Assembly: GCF_000003815.2 (NCBI RefSeq)
Contig: NC_049988.1
Location: 17,595,795-17,659,794 of the forward strand
Length of the DNA: 64,000 nt
Source: Branchiostoma floridae
Lineage: Eukaryota; Chordata; Leptocardii; Amphioxiformes; Branchiostomatidae
Direction: 5' to 3'
Position numbers and translations under genes: made by a program. Every line of letters starts with the position of its first letter. Positions within the stretch are counted from its first letter, which is position 1. Below are positions 13,289 to 23,588 of the stretch, piece by piece. The notes under the pieces are model-generated. The model saw nothing but the letters and a program-made list of their open reading frames with translations, ran no database searches and was not told the origin of the DNA.

Positions 13289-13722
13289 GATGCCCAGATT
13301 AAAGCACGAATTTTATCAGTTGCACCACCCTTATACGGACGGTACTTTGCTGAAATATGAAACCTGTTCTTATGTTCAGTCGTTTTTTTTTTCGTCACTC
13401 GTAGCTAACGATTGATTGTAGCTATGTCAATCAAAAAACTTGTTCAACTGCATATGACGTAGCCTGGACAAAGTTCAGTCATTGCCTGAGGGGTCAAGAA
13501 CTTTGACTCTAGGCAAAAGAACATTTCAGCACATTTTGAGAGACTATGCCATAGAAAGGAGGACAGTAACTGAGTCTACATCATAATCGACTTCACAGAG
13601 ACAGAAGTTGTCATCTGTTCTTGAATATGCATGGATGTGTGGGACGATGCTGTAATATCTCTTATTTGGACCACCGTAGTTGTTTCCCATCATATGTAGA
13701 TTAAATATCTCATTGAAAGACC

Positions 13723-13728
13723 AATAAA
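13723..13728 (+). terminator. Likely polyadenylation signal of copy A
   Basis: AATAAA lies about 435 bp after the copy A stop, with no closer canonical signal seen. This would give a 3' UTR of roughly 450 bp. Confidence 0.5.
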
Positions 13729-14149
13729 CTTACAAAAGTTGCAGAGTTATATAGTTATGATATACTCATATCTTTTTGTAGCTGAACGGGTGCTTCTTAG
13801 ATCATTGGTTGGTGTTCTTTCTCTTTTTGTGTGGTTTTGCTCCTAAACATGTTTCATTGAACTCACGTATCTTCCTGCCTGTCCGTGTATATGTGTATCA
13901 TTTCAAACTATCTTGGTCATATCTATATGAAACCCTCTCTTAGAAAAAGATCCAGTGTACCTTATTTTATTTTCACCATAAATACATCACAATGAATAAA
14001 GGACACACTAACATGGCTATCAACAGCACACACTGCTCTGTGCAATAACGGAATATAGAAGTGCAAAACTTCCCATGATACATGCTTACACCAAGGAAAG
14101 AAACGTCCTCTTCGATTGCATGCAAGATATGTTTCCCAATTTCCGTTAT

Positions 14150-15030
14150 ATATAACTTTATTGCACAACAATTGTACGAGGTACAAAGTATGGCATCTAC
14201 ATAACTACAGTGCTATAACTTAACTTAGGGCTTATCTAACTAATACAGGAGTTGTAGTATGGGATAAGTTTCTTACAATCATTGGAGGCTTTTACAATCA
14301 TTTGGGGAATTTCTAATGTCAAAACCTTCTTTGATATATTTTCCTATATCTGCCATGCAGGGATTGTCACATGTCATTATGTATATGAATTTGCACTTCA
14401 GGTCCATTTGGATAAATCCTTGTGTACAAAATGACAGCCTTCTGTATAGAGAATTGCGTATATCGGAATATTTGGGACATACAACCATAAAGTGATATTC
14501 GTCTTCTATTAGCTCTGGACAGAATGGACAAACCCTCTGGTCAATAGGGATTTTTTGGAATCTTCCGGTTTCTATATTTAATTTGTGACAGCCAATTCTG
14601 AGTTGTGTGATTGCCCTACGAACGTCAAGGCTCTTTATGGTTGAAATGTAATTTTCTTGCTTGTAATGCTTGTTCAATGTAGAAAGAGATGAGAGTTTGG
14701 AATTGTTTCGAATAGAGGAATGCCAATTTTGCACGTATATATCTTGTAAACGTTGTCGTAACTGAGTGGTGATTGTGTCTATGTGGTATGACCTCGGGTT
14801 CAGCCATATGTGTCCAAAGCCTTGGTAGTTGAGGATATTTTTTACGTGGACAATCCAATCATGTTCTCCGAATGAAACAGTATTGTATGCCTCACGAAGA
14901 AGGGCATCTTCGGGCAGATTAACTAAACGATGCCAATATTTCACAAGTTGCATTTCTGCATCAATCCTAGCTGGGAAAGTTCCCAATTCTCCCCTGACAC
15001 CATCGTTTGAGGCTTTGGCATGAATGCCTA
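14150..15030 (-). mobile_element. 5'-truncated LINE, C-terminal fragment
   Basis: A minus-strand frame of 235 codons (14986 to 14279) resembles the region after the reverse transcriptase of the LINE at 2102-3898. It has the same layout of RRAITQLRIGCHKLNIETGR, then a C-P-F-C...H-F-M-V-V-C zinc-knuckle-like motif. The minus-strand 3' end is TTGTGCAATAAAGTTATAT. No polymerase motifs remain, so it cannot move on its own. Confidence 0.8.
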
Positions 15031-15119
15031 ACAGAAATTTTTGGAAGTATATATAAATAGTAAGGAAAAATTCATATTATTTATGCAACTAGATCAATCC
15101 TGTATTATTGATTACATCT

Positions 15120-15275
15120 GTCCTTATGTTTACAACTGTCTTAAGAAGCGAAGTTGAACCTGTACATACTAGCACATAGTAGTCTCTGTAGATGAAATTG
15201 TGCCTTATCGTTACGACCTGTACTTAGCTTGTTGGAGCATAAATGTACAATAAAGGTCTTTCATTCATTATATCC
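15120..15275 (+). repeat. LINE 3' tail (plus strand)
   Basis: An AT-rich segment ends in GTACAATAAAGGTCTTTCATTCATT, the AATAAAGGT plus short tandem repeat form seen at L2/CR1-type 3' ends. No coding remnant was seen. Confidence 0.45.
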
Positions 15276-16482
15276 TGTAGTGTTCTTCTAACATGCCTAC
15301 CACCATATTCAAACCATATGATATGATACATGCTGCACGCTCCAAACGTTTTTATATCATGAACAGATTACAAGTTTTTTCCGTACCACTTAGAATGCTA
15401 AAAAATCTCTTCCTACAATATAAGATAAAAGTCTCTAATATACTGTCCGCAGATATCATGCTGCCTTCCATATAATGGTCGCAACTGCCACGCTATATAT
15501 ATATATATACAGTGTAGTCTTTTTCGCCAAAATGTTTCCTTCATACATCTCTGCACTCTTATCCATAACTTCTGACACACCTACATACATCTTGCCTTCT
15601 ACAAAATTACACATACAGCGTAGTTAAGTTAAACTATTTCTATCATGTGGCATGGCTGAATACATTGCTCAAGTACTGAAGCTTCCAAGACATTTGAACG
15701 TACACATAGTAATTCCCTTGTTTTGTTTTCATTTCAACACCTTCCCAGCTGTAACTTTTCCCAATCTATTTATGTATAAACGTGAAATTCACTAGAATGC
15801 TAACGTTACAGGCTAGCGCTACTCTTAAACGTTACAAATCAACACAACATTAAATGTACTTCTGCTTCACTCACATGTGTCCACCATCAAGAATGGCGCG
15901 TATTTCCACCTATACTTCGTTGGGAAGAGTAATGCGGAAAACAAAAGAAAACAAAGAATAGATGTTTTTGCATACACTTTTGAAGTTGTCTATGCATTGG
16001 ATGGGTATAATTCTAGAATGAGGTGACAAATGCATTTTCAAAGTTGAAAATCACGAACCGGCGCTCCCGCAAAAAAAAGTTTTTGGTCCTCCCTTGTCCA
16101 AATATAATACACGTGGGACGAGTACAAGGTACACATAAGCCCCATCACTTTCAGCCTTGGAGAGTTATCCAACTCTAGAGAGTTATCCATGCCAAAGAAC
16201 AGCATTATGTTCCAGTGGAATCATCTGCAATGATAACTATCGAAGGCATCTTAGGGGGTCTTTATGGGGATGGAGAGTAGTGTGGCGTGTGTGTGTGTGT
16301 GTGTGGGGGGGGGGGGTCAGGTCGACCCCACTTTATACTTAATTAAATATGCTCCCTACGCCTTCATGCATTACGCAAAATGCCGCTGAATAAGTAGATT
16401 TGCCAAAGAAAAATACACAGGATTGAAAAGTTGTATTTTAACTTCAACGACTTTGGCACGCAGACCCGAATCAGCTGAATGT

Positions 16483-16575
16483 CAAGGAGAACTTTATCGC
16501 ACGACAATTGTACATGGTACAAAGTATGGCAACAGCTATTACACAAGGTACAAAATAGAGGTATAGGATAAAGTG
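16483..16575 (-). repeat. Short 3'-UTR copy of the LINE at 14150
   Basis: AACTTTATCGCACGACAATTGTAC...GGTACAAAGTATGGCA matches 14153-14196 in sequence and orientation. It is a 5'-truncated tail only. Confidence 0.6.
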
Positions 16576-16621
16576 AGCCCGTCGTCAACATTGCATTGTT
16601 GACAGCTTTGGCCCAGCATTG

Positions 16622-16635
16622 TTTATTGTTTTATT
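16622..16635 (-). terminator. Likely polyadenylation signals of the fibrinogen-domain gene
   Basis: Two TTTATT (AATAAA on the minus strand) lie about 190-205 bp beyond the stop codon at 16826. Confidence 0.5.
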
Positions 16636-16825
16636 GACTCATTCAGCTTTGACCTGTAAATGGGACAGCTACTCTTCCAGCCGGAGTAACAAATTAAAGC
16701 AGAAATTAATCTTCATAACGGTAGCTCAAAAGGGACCTTAACCTTAAGTAAACAATTTGTTAGCTGAACGTGTGTGCTGTTAGATGCAAACTTCAGGGCG
16801 TGGGTTAAGTTTAAGTTGGTTATTT

Positions 16826-17478
16826 CTAAGGAGCAGGTCTGATTTTCATGACAGAAGACTTGATGGAGTACCGGTGAGCTGCCCACGCATACCAACTGAT
16901 ACCATGTCTATGAGTCCCCCCGCCGCCATGCTTGTACGGCTGGTTCAGGTTAGCGTAGTCACAGCTATTATACCACCAACCAGTATGACCGCCATCTCTA
17001 ACTGCGCAGTGAAAGCCACTATAAGCGTCGTTATCCTGGTCGTGTGTTGAAAACCTGCAACCATCATGATAGCTTAACCCGTACCCACCATCACCAGCAG
17101 TGCCGCTATAGGTACCAACATGCAGACGGTACTTTGCCGCTTCATCCGCGATATAGAACCTATCATATTCAGCATATACTGTTTCTGAGGACCAATTCTC
17201 GAGATCAATGCGCAAAAGGTATACCTTGGCGTTAGAGATCTGATAGATCTTGTCGTTTCCCAGCCAAAACTCACCGTTAAGGTCCCCAAACCCATTTTTG
17301 TAAGTTTCCCAGTCATAAGCAAAACCTACAGAATCGTCGAAGCGCTTCTGGAGGACAGTCCAGCCGCCGACTCCGGCTTCCATCTCACAGTAGACCCGAA
17401 ACGAGGCTCCGGCGGCGTCTGGCTGGATGGTGTAGACACCGCTGGTGGTGTGGCCTGCCTTGTAGACGTCGTCACAAT
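16826..17478 (-). other. Exon for the complete fibrinogen-related domain
   Basis: A single exon, 217 codons including the stop, encodes the whole domain from [18 protein letters not shown] to KIRPAP. The conserved Cys of CDDV and of VYCEM, the WTVLQKR and WETYKNGFG motifs, and the D-x-D-N-D loop followed by HCA and WWYNSC are all present. The acceptor is TTACAG (minus strand) at 17479-17480. The domain looks intact. Confidence 0.93.
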
Positions 17479-20400
17479 CTGTAATATCTAAGCAATTTTG
17501 AGTTACATTTTAACTTACATGGACATGAAAGGAAACGTAATGGGAGGAAGTTTGTCTCAGATAATGAACTTGTCATGGTAAGAATGATTTGCGAAAGTGG
17601 CGAAAGTGGCGAAAAACCGGGTACACTAGGAAGATTGTAACAAATCTCAATATAGCATCACAAGAATGGAAACGCAACTTACCTGCTGTCTTATTCATCT
17701 CGTAAAGACGCTGCTCCAAGGCGGCGGTTCGCTTTCGCTCCTTGTCCAGGTCACGGCGCATGTCGTCTCGGTCGCGATTGAAGGCGTCAACAGTACGGGA
17801 AAGGTCGCGCTTCAAGGCGTCAAAATTGGTGGCCAGTTGGCGCATGTCGTCTCGGTCGCGCTTCAAGGCGTCAAAACTGGTGGACAGTTGAGTTATCTCC
17901 TGCAAATATATAAAAGTATGTATACGCACGTCAGATACCAACCGTAAAAAAACAAGATGGAAAAGCAGAACGTTCTGTCTTAATGGACTCAATAGATTTG
18001 ATAAACAAAACAGAGTCAGTGTCAGAAAAAATCGGTTTACAACAAGCCTTGTGGCACAGAAGTATTTACCTCTTTATTGATGAACGTCAGAGGGGCGATT
18101 CCTACAGCAACCAGACTAAGCAGCACGGCAATGCCTGAGACCATGCAGCTGCGATGGGAGCGGATGAAGCTACAGAGAGCACCGCGGGCGCTGGCTCCAC
18201 CCGGATACGTGCGGTCTGTTAGAAAACAAGAGCTTTTAAAACAAAAAATGCTTTATCGAATTGTTGAATTGGAATTTTAAACACAAAAGTACTTCTCGTC
18301 CTGTGCATCAAATCTTGCAAGTGACATCCCAGTGTCCAGTGAAGACCCCGTTCGTCACGTACCTGAGTCAGCATCAACGTTCCGCTTATAGCCAGTTGAA
18401 GAAACGACGGTGCTGAACGAGCTTCTTAGGCTCAAGACTAAGAAGGCTACAGGACTTGACAAGATCCCATCTAAACTCCTGAAAGATTCTGCTTCAGTCA
18501 TCGTCAAGCCATTGACAAACATCTTCAACCTGTCAATGTCAACGGGGGAAGTTCCAAATGACTGGAAATTGGCAAGAGTCTCCCCAATATACAAAGCAGG
18601 GAACAGGGAAAGCGTTTCCAACTACCGTCCAGTGTCCGTGCTTAGGCCCCCTTTCCACTTGACGGCGCTCTCACCGCGCTCTCGCTGCGATGGAAAATTG
18701 GCCAGAGCGCCGTGAGAGCGCTGCGACGCCAGAAAAACTGCTCAAGTGGAATCTCTCCGGCGACCCCAGCGCGCTCTCACCGCGACGAAAACTCAAATGT
18801 CAGCATCTCTTTATGAGCTAGCAAAGGTTCGAAAGATTATTCAACGAATTTCAGAGGTAAAGAACGAATCTTTTGACGTATAGTGTATTTTGGTATCTTT
18901 GAAGTCATCCTTTTACGTCTTACATAACATTCAAAGTATAAAATCAAGGCTGTAAACAAATCCAATTTTATTAACTGTACAGTCACTCAGACTGAAATAT
19001 ACACGTTTGTCTTGCTGCTTTCTTCTTAAATCTGTCATGTAGCTTGTTCACCATAAATTTATTTATCATACAACACTGAAACACTTCGATTGAAAAAAAA
19101 AAACTATTGAAAATAGGACTTCAATAATCTAAATGTACAGATGAAGAACAAGAACCCTAATGTCATCATGTTGAAATTAAAAAAATAAGTTGAGAAATGA
19201 TAAACCTTTGTTTTTTTAAACTTTGGTTACTCTTTCTCAGTTTGTTTAATTGTAAATCATCGGTACATATTAAACATTTCTCCGGGTTTTGTCTGTATCA
19301 AAATACTTCTTCACAAATCGCAGTTGAGAGCGCAGAGAGAGCGCGGTGAGAGCGCCGTCCTAGCTAATTTGGTATAATAAACCACTGTTGAGACCTATTG
19401 CGCTCGCTGTGCGCTCTGTTGACGCTCACGGCGCTCGCTGCGCGCTCTCTTGGCGCTCTCTCTGCGCTCACTCTTGGATCGCCGTCCACGGCGCTCTCAC
19501 GGCGACTGTTTTGAGCAGGTTCAAAACAGTCGCGGAGATGATGGCGACCATGGCGACCATGGCGCTCCCACCGCGCTCTCTGCGCGCTCCCATGGCGACC
19601 TTGGCGACCCCACCGCGCTCTCACCGCGCTCCTCCCAATTTTAGGTCGCAGAGAGAGCGCCGTGAGAGCGCCGTCCTAGTGGAAAGGGGGTATAAGCGTG
19701 TCTTCCAAAGTCATGGAGAGAATCGTGCATAACCAGGTCGCACACTTCATGGACAGAAATGGCCTACTTACGGCCCACCAAAGTGGATTCAGGAAACACC
19801 ACAGCACAGGTACTGCTGTCTAGAATGTTGTGGAAGACATTAAATCTGCATTTAACGCCCACGAGGTCACGGTTGCCCTTTTCCTCGACCTTAGAAAAGC
19901 GTTTGACTGTCAATCACCAAATCCTACTACGAAAACTGCAGAAGATAGGTGTTGACAGCGGAACAACAAACAGGTTTCGATCTTACCTTACGGATCGCTT
20001 TCAGTGTGTAGATGTACAAAACAAACAGTCCACGCTAACCTGAGTCACATGCGGAGTACCACAGGGAAGCGTCTTGGGACCTTTGCTGTTCTGTTTGTAT
20101 GTGGATGACCTACCTCAAGTTGTGGAAAAGTGCAACATCCATATGTACGCCGGCGACACTATTCTGTACTATTCTGCAAGCCTGCTGATGAGCGAGTGTG
20201 AAGAAACTGCATCCGTAGACATGGAAAGAGCTGCCAACTGGTTTGAAGAAAACATGCTATCACTTCATCCTGACAAAACTAAATCTATGGTATTTGGTTT
20301 GTTTAAAAACTACGTCACACGGAGAAGACTGCTTCTGTAACGGATGGAGTTAACACGTTCGAGCAGGTGAACACCTTCACGTACCTTGGCGTTGCTATGG

Positions 20401-23400
20401 ACTCAACTCTACAATGGTCAGATCACATTGAGAAGACTACCAAGAAGCTTCTGGCGGGTCTCGGCTGGCGGGTATGCTACAAAGCAGCTGTCGGAATGGG
20501 ACCCGCACATGTTGACCGTACCAAAGGCTCACGTTCAATCCTTTAGAGGTTGTCTGCAGTTCCAGGGCCCAACATTGTGGAACGAACTATCTGCCGTTCA
20601 GAGACAACGGACAACTCAAGCAGCTTTTTAAAACGGACTGATACAGTAGAACTGTTGGTAGGTGTACTTTCACTGTAATATTTTTCCTAAGTTATGTGTG
20701 TAGTTCCCAAGTATTGTATGTAGGCTGTATATGTGTCCAGGGAGTCCTGAAAAGCAGGCTGAAGCCTGAGTTATGTAACCCTGGTAAAACAATGTAGACT
20801 TGACAGATGTGACTTGTCCTGAACCACGAGTTATCAAATCCGGAAGCTCACCGGCAGTACCATAAGAAGCCGCTTGGGCAGGGGACAAAATCTAATGTTT
20901 TCGAGGTCGCATCAAGACCTACCCACATACCAAATATTAGGCCTATGTCTATCGAGGCATTCTCGTGTTGTAGTGTTCGCGCACAGTCAAGCGCACGCAC
21001 ACAAACACACACACGCACACAGACACACACACGCACATACGCACATATATATTTCTATTCCACAAGCACAGATTATTTCTCCCAAATACGTTTTAAAAGG
21101 ACACACATATCGAAGACCTTTCACCTACACGTGTCATAAATGCTTCGTTTTGTATATAACCATTCTGTTCCGCGCAAATAGTTCCAAAATCTGTTGGGGA
21201 GAGAAAAAATATCTTAATGTCCGAAACTATTTTCAGTATTTGTATGGGTTGGAAAAAATCATGTGTGTGTGTGAGACCTCTTTCAGCGCGTGTGTTGGAG
21301 AGAAAAACCTCTGCGTGTGTGGGACCTTAAGTTTATTTTAGTTTTTTTTTGTGGCAGAGAATATGGTGATCTTTATATATGTGTAATTTTGCAACACTTG
21401 GCCCCCATAGTATCGACTTCTTATGAAAGTGTAGTATATAAATCTGGACATCTTACCGCCAGCTTCTTGCTGAGGACTGTTTGGAGCATACTGCCTTTGC
21501 CTTGCTTCGCGAGTGGAGCGCGTGCTCCTGTCATCCCTTGGTGAGCCTGAAGTGCCGGCATTATTCCCGGAAGTGCCAGCATCATTACCGGATGTGACAC
21601 CTTCACTCTCGGAAGAGGCAGCAGCTCCTCTTTCTACTGACCCGCCATTGTCATCATCAGCATCTTCGTGCTGATATCTGACGGCATATGGCTCCATGCT
21701 ATCTGGTCCCAAGTCAGTATCAGGATCCGTGCCCTGGTCCTCCAGGTTCGGGTTTGTGGCCTCACATGCAGAAAGAGAGTTCGAGGGCATCAGGTTGCAC
21801 ATGTGCTCAAAGGCTTGGTTTGGATGAAGTGCACCACAGCTGCTTGCTCCACCCGGATACGTGCGGTCTGATAGAACACATGTGATTTTAAAACAAGGAA
21901 TGTTTTTAAACGTTGAACAGTACGTTTCAACACAAAAGTTGGGCTCTCCCAAGTTTTTTTGCTGTCCAACTCCAGCCTCAGTTGTCAAGGCATGACAAAG
22001 ACTGACAAAGACTGGACTTGGACAGTAGAAAATCCAGAATAGATAAATCGGGAATAACACACAGTGCAATAAATCAGAAAATAGTAAATATCAATCAAGT
22101 CATTGAGACTAAATTAGTAACACAGCCCTCTATATATTTTAGATATCAGATTGCTACGATCAACAGCACGTAAGGTAGATACAAGCAAATTTAGGATACA
22201 AACATACAAATAGCTAATCGGTCTTGTTGATATAACAGTTACGATAGATACAATCATTACCGGTTACATTAGACGCCTTGGTACTTGATATTTTTCTTGA
22301 AACGAAACAGCCTGCCATAAGAGAAAGCTTTAATTATTAATGATGTGCTCTTTTAACTTTCCGGCCCGTTGTTTATGTTTTTAAGATGGCGTCGGATGCC
22401 GGCGTTGCTTCAGAAGCTTGTCTGTATTGCAGTCCATTTAGTATCATAGCGAGAGTGACGCACCGTACGACAATCGTGGGACTAATGGAACCACACCCAG
22501 CAAGACAAGGACAGGACAGTAACAGGACAAAAACCACAGGATTAAAAAGTTTTACCTGTTCCGGTGTTGTATATAGGGTTGGGTATACGCGCAGCGGCGC
22601 CCGGAACGGACCACCAATCAGTCTGGGGCTGCTGCATGGGTGTGGCACCTGTTGTAACGGTGGAAAAAAATAGTTTATATAGTAAAGATATAGAAGAGAG
22701 ACAAGAACAGGATGACGTAAGCGGATCTGAAGGCGTTCTACCTTCCCCGGAGGCGTACGCGGGGTTGGGAACACTCCTAGCGGCGTCGGCACGTGCCCGC
22801 CAATCAGTCTGCGGCTGCTGCATGGGTGTGGTGCCTGGAGGAAAATTACAAAATGAAAATGGCGCCGACGGAATGTATTTAGGAGCACAACATTCGCTTA
22901 AAGATTTTATGAAATCATCATTTTATGAAAACATTATTTGTCACAAAGAATATTTCTATCAACTATCTTAGTTTCATTTTATTAACAACACAAAAGCGTC
23001 TGCTGTAAATTTTCACCCATAAAATTGCATGATATTACTGTTACAGTAGCAATATTTTCGTTTGTGCCTTTTGAAAAGTACTTTTCATCTTGAACAGTGA
23101 TTCTGGGTTCCACACTGGTTAAGTTTTCAACCAAGTGCACCAACTCCTCTTGATTACTGTTTTTTCCGTTCATTGGTTTGACGACTCAAGACTAATTTAT
23201 AAGTTAATGTTTGCAGCTTTCAAGAAAACGGGGATTTACTTCACCAACCGAATGGTGGACGCACCCCTCAATACACCATGCCCCAGGCGGGGTTCGTATT
23301 TGATTCATATGGCATGGCAGTGGGGTCAATTACTACTTGTACCCTCCCAGGGATAGAAATGATATCGTCATAAGAATAAGAATCTTCCAAGCTTCATGCC

Positions 23401-23588
23401 TCGAACAAATTATATTTGGAAAAGATAGAAGAAAAAACGTTGTACACCAAGCAAGGCATGGGGTAATTCTAAATGTCGGATTTGTCATTACATAGATTTT
23501 TGAAAACGAAACCCCCTTGACCACTAACATTTTTAAAAACATATATACCTGTGTCACCAGTCTGGGACTGCTGTTGATCTCCGAGCAT
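16826..23588 (-). CDS. Type II membrane protein with coiled coil and fibrinogen-related domain (FIBCD1/ficolin-like)
   Basis: Seven coding exons on the minus strand: 23588-23549, 22834-22742, 22648-22556, 21867-21457, 18215-18070, 17899-17683, 17478-16826. All phases close, giving 550 residues. Residues 1-236 form a cytoplasmic tail with two 31-residue repeats (PMQQPQTDW...PNPxY), then an acidic/Ser-rich stretch with [11 protein letters not shown]. Residues about 237-258 are a membrane span ([20 protein letters not shown]). Residues 262-333 form a coiled coil of repeated [12 protein letters not shown]-type heptads. Residues 334-550 are a full fibrinogen-related domain: [20 protein letters not shown], the Ca-binding-like [11 protein letters not shown] and [13 protein letters not shown]. 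This order (tail, span, coiled coil, fibrinogen domain) matches vertebrate FIBCD1, a receptor for acetylated ligands. Such proteins usually act in pattern recognition or endocytosis; the role here is inference. The start ATG opens a short exon encoding [13 protein letters not shown]. Confidence 0.88.
18290..20800 (+). pseudogene. Decayed CR1-like LINE reverse transcriptase, split by a later insertion
   Basis: Plus-strand remnant inside the largest intron of the minus-strand fibrinogen gene. The frame [19 protein letters not shown]...SNYRPVSVL stops at 18644 and resumes at 19693 with [18 protein letters not shown]. It runs on through [20 protein letters not shown], an active-site box reading YAGDT instead of YADD(T), and [14 protein letters not shown], with stops and frameshifts at several points. 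The 3' end has the CCAGGGAGTCCTGAAAAGCAGGC block. Loss of the catalytic Asp and the broken frame mark it as dead. Confidence 0.85.
18645..19692. mobile_element. Non-autonomous PIF/Harbinger-like DNA element nested in the LINE
   Basis: Terminal inverted repeats of roughly 35 bp: GGCCCCCTTTCCACTTGACGGC at the left and the complement of ACCCCCTTTCCACTAGGACGGC at the right, both continuing into GCGCTCTCAC repeats. Subterminal regions are full of GCGCTCTC motifs. Flanking triplets are TTA and TAA, compatible with the TWA target of Harbinger but not identical. Removing it restores the LINE reading frame. No transposase frame is seen. Confidence 0.8.
21457..22834 (-). other. Exons for the NPxY-bearing cytoplasmic tail of the fibrinogen-domain protein
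   Basis: Exons 22834-22742 and 22648-22556 are a tandem pair, 93 bp each and 186 bp apart. Each encodes PMQQPQTDW and ends with NPAY or NPIY, the NPxY form bound by PTB domains and used for endocytosis. Exon 21867-21457 begins DRTYPGGAS, the same start as the membrane exon 18215-18070. Its end is rich in SGN/GTSG repeats. Confidence 0.8.

Larger units (their letters stand above)
13289..16825. other. Intergenic region between copy A and the fibrinogen-domain gene
   Basis: Two genes converge here. The region holds the copy A 3' UTR, the LINE remnants described separately, a short (TA)n near 15495 and a GT/G run at 16280-16317. I see no other gene. Confidence 0.6.

Noticed and set aside
19364-19732. 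Arg/Ala-rich open frames on both strands
   Set aside because: They fall in the GCGCTCTC subterminal repeats of the Harbinger-like element.
21338-21456. Extension of the minus-strand frame beyond the exon at 21457
   Set aside because: A clear donor (GTAAGA on the minus strand) ends the exon there, and the next exon continues in phase at 18215.
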